A program made the translations under genes and the position numbers. Under the pieces are notes generated by a model that saw only the letters and a list, made by a program, of their open reading frames with translations, did not search any database and had not been told where the DNA came from. A stretch of DNA of 6,718 bases from Lachnospiraceae bacterium (lineage in GTDB: Bacteria; Bacillota; Clostridia; Lachnospirales; Lachnospiraceae): the NCBI GenBank assembly GCA_017651385.1, contig JAGCCY010000272.1, positions 1 through 6,718 on the forward strand. Direction: 5' to 3'. Below are positions 5,747-6,718 of the stretch, piece after piece. Position 1 is the first letter of the stretch; each line of letters starts with the position of its first letter.

Positions 5747-6718
5747 TTAAAGTCTTGCGATTACAAATATATTGTATATTGCTTTGATGGCTGTCTCGAA
5801 ATCTTCATTGGCAACACCGATGATGATGTTAAGCTCGCTTGAGCCCTGATCGATCATCTTAACATTGACATTGGCATGCGCAAGTGCCGAGAAAATTCTG
5901 CCTGCAGTACCTCTTGTGGATTTCATGCCGCGGCCTACGACCGCAATGAGTGCAAGATCCGCTTCGATATCTATCGTATCGGGATCGGCAAGCCTGTGGA
6001 TAGCCGCAACAACCTGCTGTTCCTTATTCATGAACTCATCCTGATGCACAAAGATCGTCATTGTGTCGATACCCGAAGGCATATGCTCAAATGATATTCC
6101 GTTGTCTTCAAATGCCTGAAGGACCTTACGGCCGAAACCGATCTCGGAGTTCATCATGTCTTTTTCAATATTGATCGCACAGAAGCCTTTCTTTCCCGCA
6201 ATACCTGTAATGGTATATTTTGACTTCTGACAGGTCGATTCCACGATCCATGTACCGCCGTCTTCGGGAGAATTGGTATTTCTTATGTTGATCGGAATAC
6301 CCTCGCTTCTTACCGGGAATATCGAATCTTCATGAAGAACGCCGGCTCCCATATACGAAAGCTCGCGAAGTTCCTTATATGTGATCGTCTCTATAACTTC
6401 GGGTTTATCGATGATCCTCGGATCAGCGATCAGAAAGCCCGAAACATCGGTCCAGTTTTCATATACATCTGCCTTGCAGGCTCTTGCTACGATCGAACCG
6501 GTTATATCTGAACCGCCTCTTGAAAATGTCTTGATCGTGCCGTCGGGAAGCGACCCGTAAAATCCGGGAATGACCGCATGCACGGATTCCTTTAAACGTT
6601 TCGAAAGGATCTCATTAGTCTTTTCCGAATCAAATTCGCCGTTTTCCTTAAACTTTATGACTTCGGCGGAATCAATGAAGTCCCAGCCCAGAAATGCCGC
6701 CATTACTTTACCGTTTAA
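5747..6718 (-). CDS. lysC: Aspartokinase, C-terminal part with ACT domains (5' end outside window)
   Basis: Aspartokinase phosphorylates L-aspartate, the first step toward lysine, threonine and methionine (and diaminopimelate for the wall). The frame is open to the window edge: codons 6718-6704 read LNGKV just before the Met at 6703, so that Met is internal and about 120 N-terminal residues, including the KFGGSS motif, lie outside. Numbering from this Met, the kinase part shows TFSRGGSDITGSI (59-71), NWTDVSGFLIADPRI (83-97) and LSYMGAGVLHEDSI (115-128). Two ACT regulatory domains follow (about 163-235 and 250-315), the second ending in the typical DQGSSELNIIIGV (285-297). The C-terminal ACT pair is the usual site of lysine or threonine feedback. 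It is a single-function enzyme, with no homoserine dehydrogenase attached. It ends in TAA followed by its own terminator. The lysC symbol is by function; paralogues in the genome cannot be excluded. Confidence 0.95.
   Translation of the reverse strand, partial: LNGKVMAAFLGWDFIDSAEVIKFKENGEFDSEKTNEILSKRLKESVHAVIPGFYGSLPDGTIKTFSRGGSDITGSIVARACKADVYENWTDVSGFLIADPRIIDKPEVIETITYKELRELSYMGAGVLHEDSIFPVRSEGIPINIRNTNSPEDGGTWIVESTCQKSKYTITGIAGKKGFCAINIEKDMMNSEIGFGRKVLQAFEDNGISFEHMPSGIDTMTIFVHQDEFMNKEQQVVAAIHRLADPDTIDIEADLALIAVVGRGMKSTRGTAGRIFSALAHANVNVKMIDQGSSELNIIIGVANEDFETAIKAIYNIFVIARL

Overview
The window looks like chromosomal DNA from a Firmicute of the Lachnospiraceae type (Butyrivibrio/Roseburia-like). 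This is an inference from the clostridial style of the aspartokinase, the Na/Pi cotransporter-PhoU protein and the PrsW-like N-terminus, from moderate GC content, and from purine-rich Shine-Dalgarno sites (AGGA/GGAG/GGAA). I could not confirm it by a database search. Every convincing gene lies on the minus strand, so transcription runs from high to low coordinates.

In transcription order, the window opens inside an aspartokinase gene (6718-5747; its N-terminal third lies outside). It ends at a strong hairpin-plus-U-run terminator (5697-5726). The 279-base gap to the next gene (5468-5746) holds a dense run of inverted repeats: the terminator, an AT-rich 22-bp hairpin, a GC-rich hairpin, and a second terminator-like hairpin (5563-5589). 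A weak candidate promoter follows.

A tightly packed five-gene block, probably one operon, comes next. It contains a membrane-anchored glycoside hydrolase family 3-like protein (5467-4043), a membrane-bound PAS/histidine-kinase-like protein (4023-2611), a papain-fold cysteine-peptidase-like protein (2608-1964), a Na+/phosphate cotransporter-type membrane protein (1962-817) with its PhoU-like C-terminal half (765-151), and the start of a PrsW-family membrane protease (150-1, cut by the window edge). Gaps between these genes are 0 to 19 bases, apart from the interrupted transporter.

Two themes stand out. First, the transporter and PhoU parts are in the same frame and separated only by one TGA codon plus 17 sense codons, so this is one roughly 600-codon gene interrupted by an in-frame stop. 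Second, the kinase-like and GH3-like proteins both lack key catalytic residues: the kinase has Ser in place of the phospho-acceptor His, and the GH3 protein lacks the usual KH and D-x-H elements. The papain-like protein has Ser at the usual Asn position. The block may therefore be an envelope-facing sensing or scaffolding module rather than a set of ordinary enzymes. That functional idea is inference.
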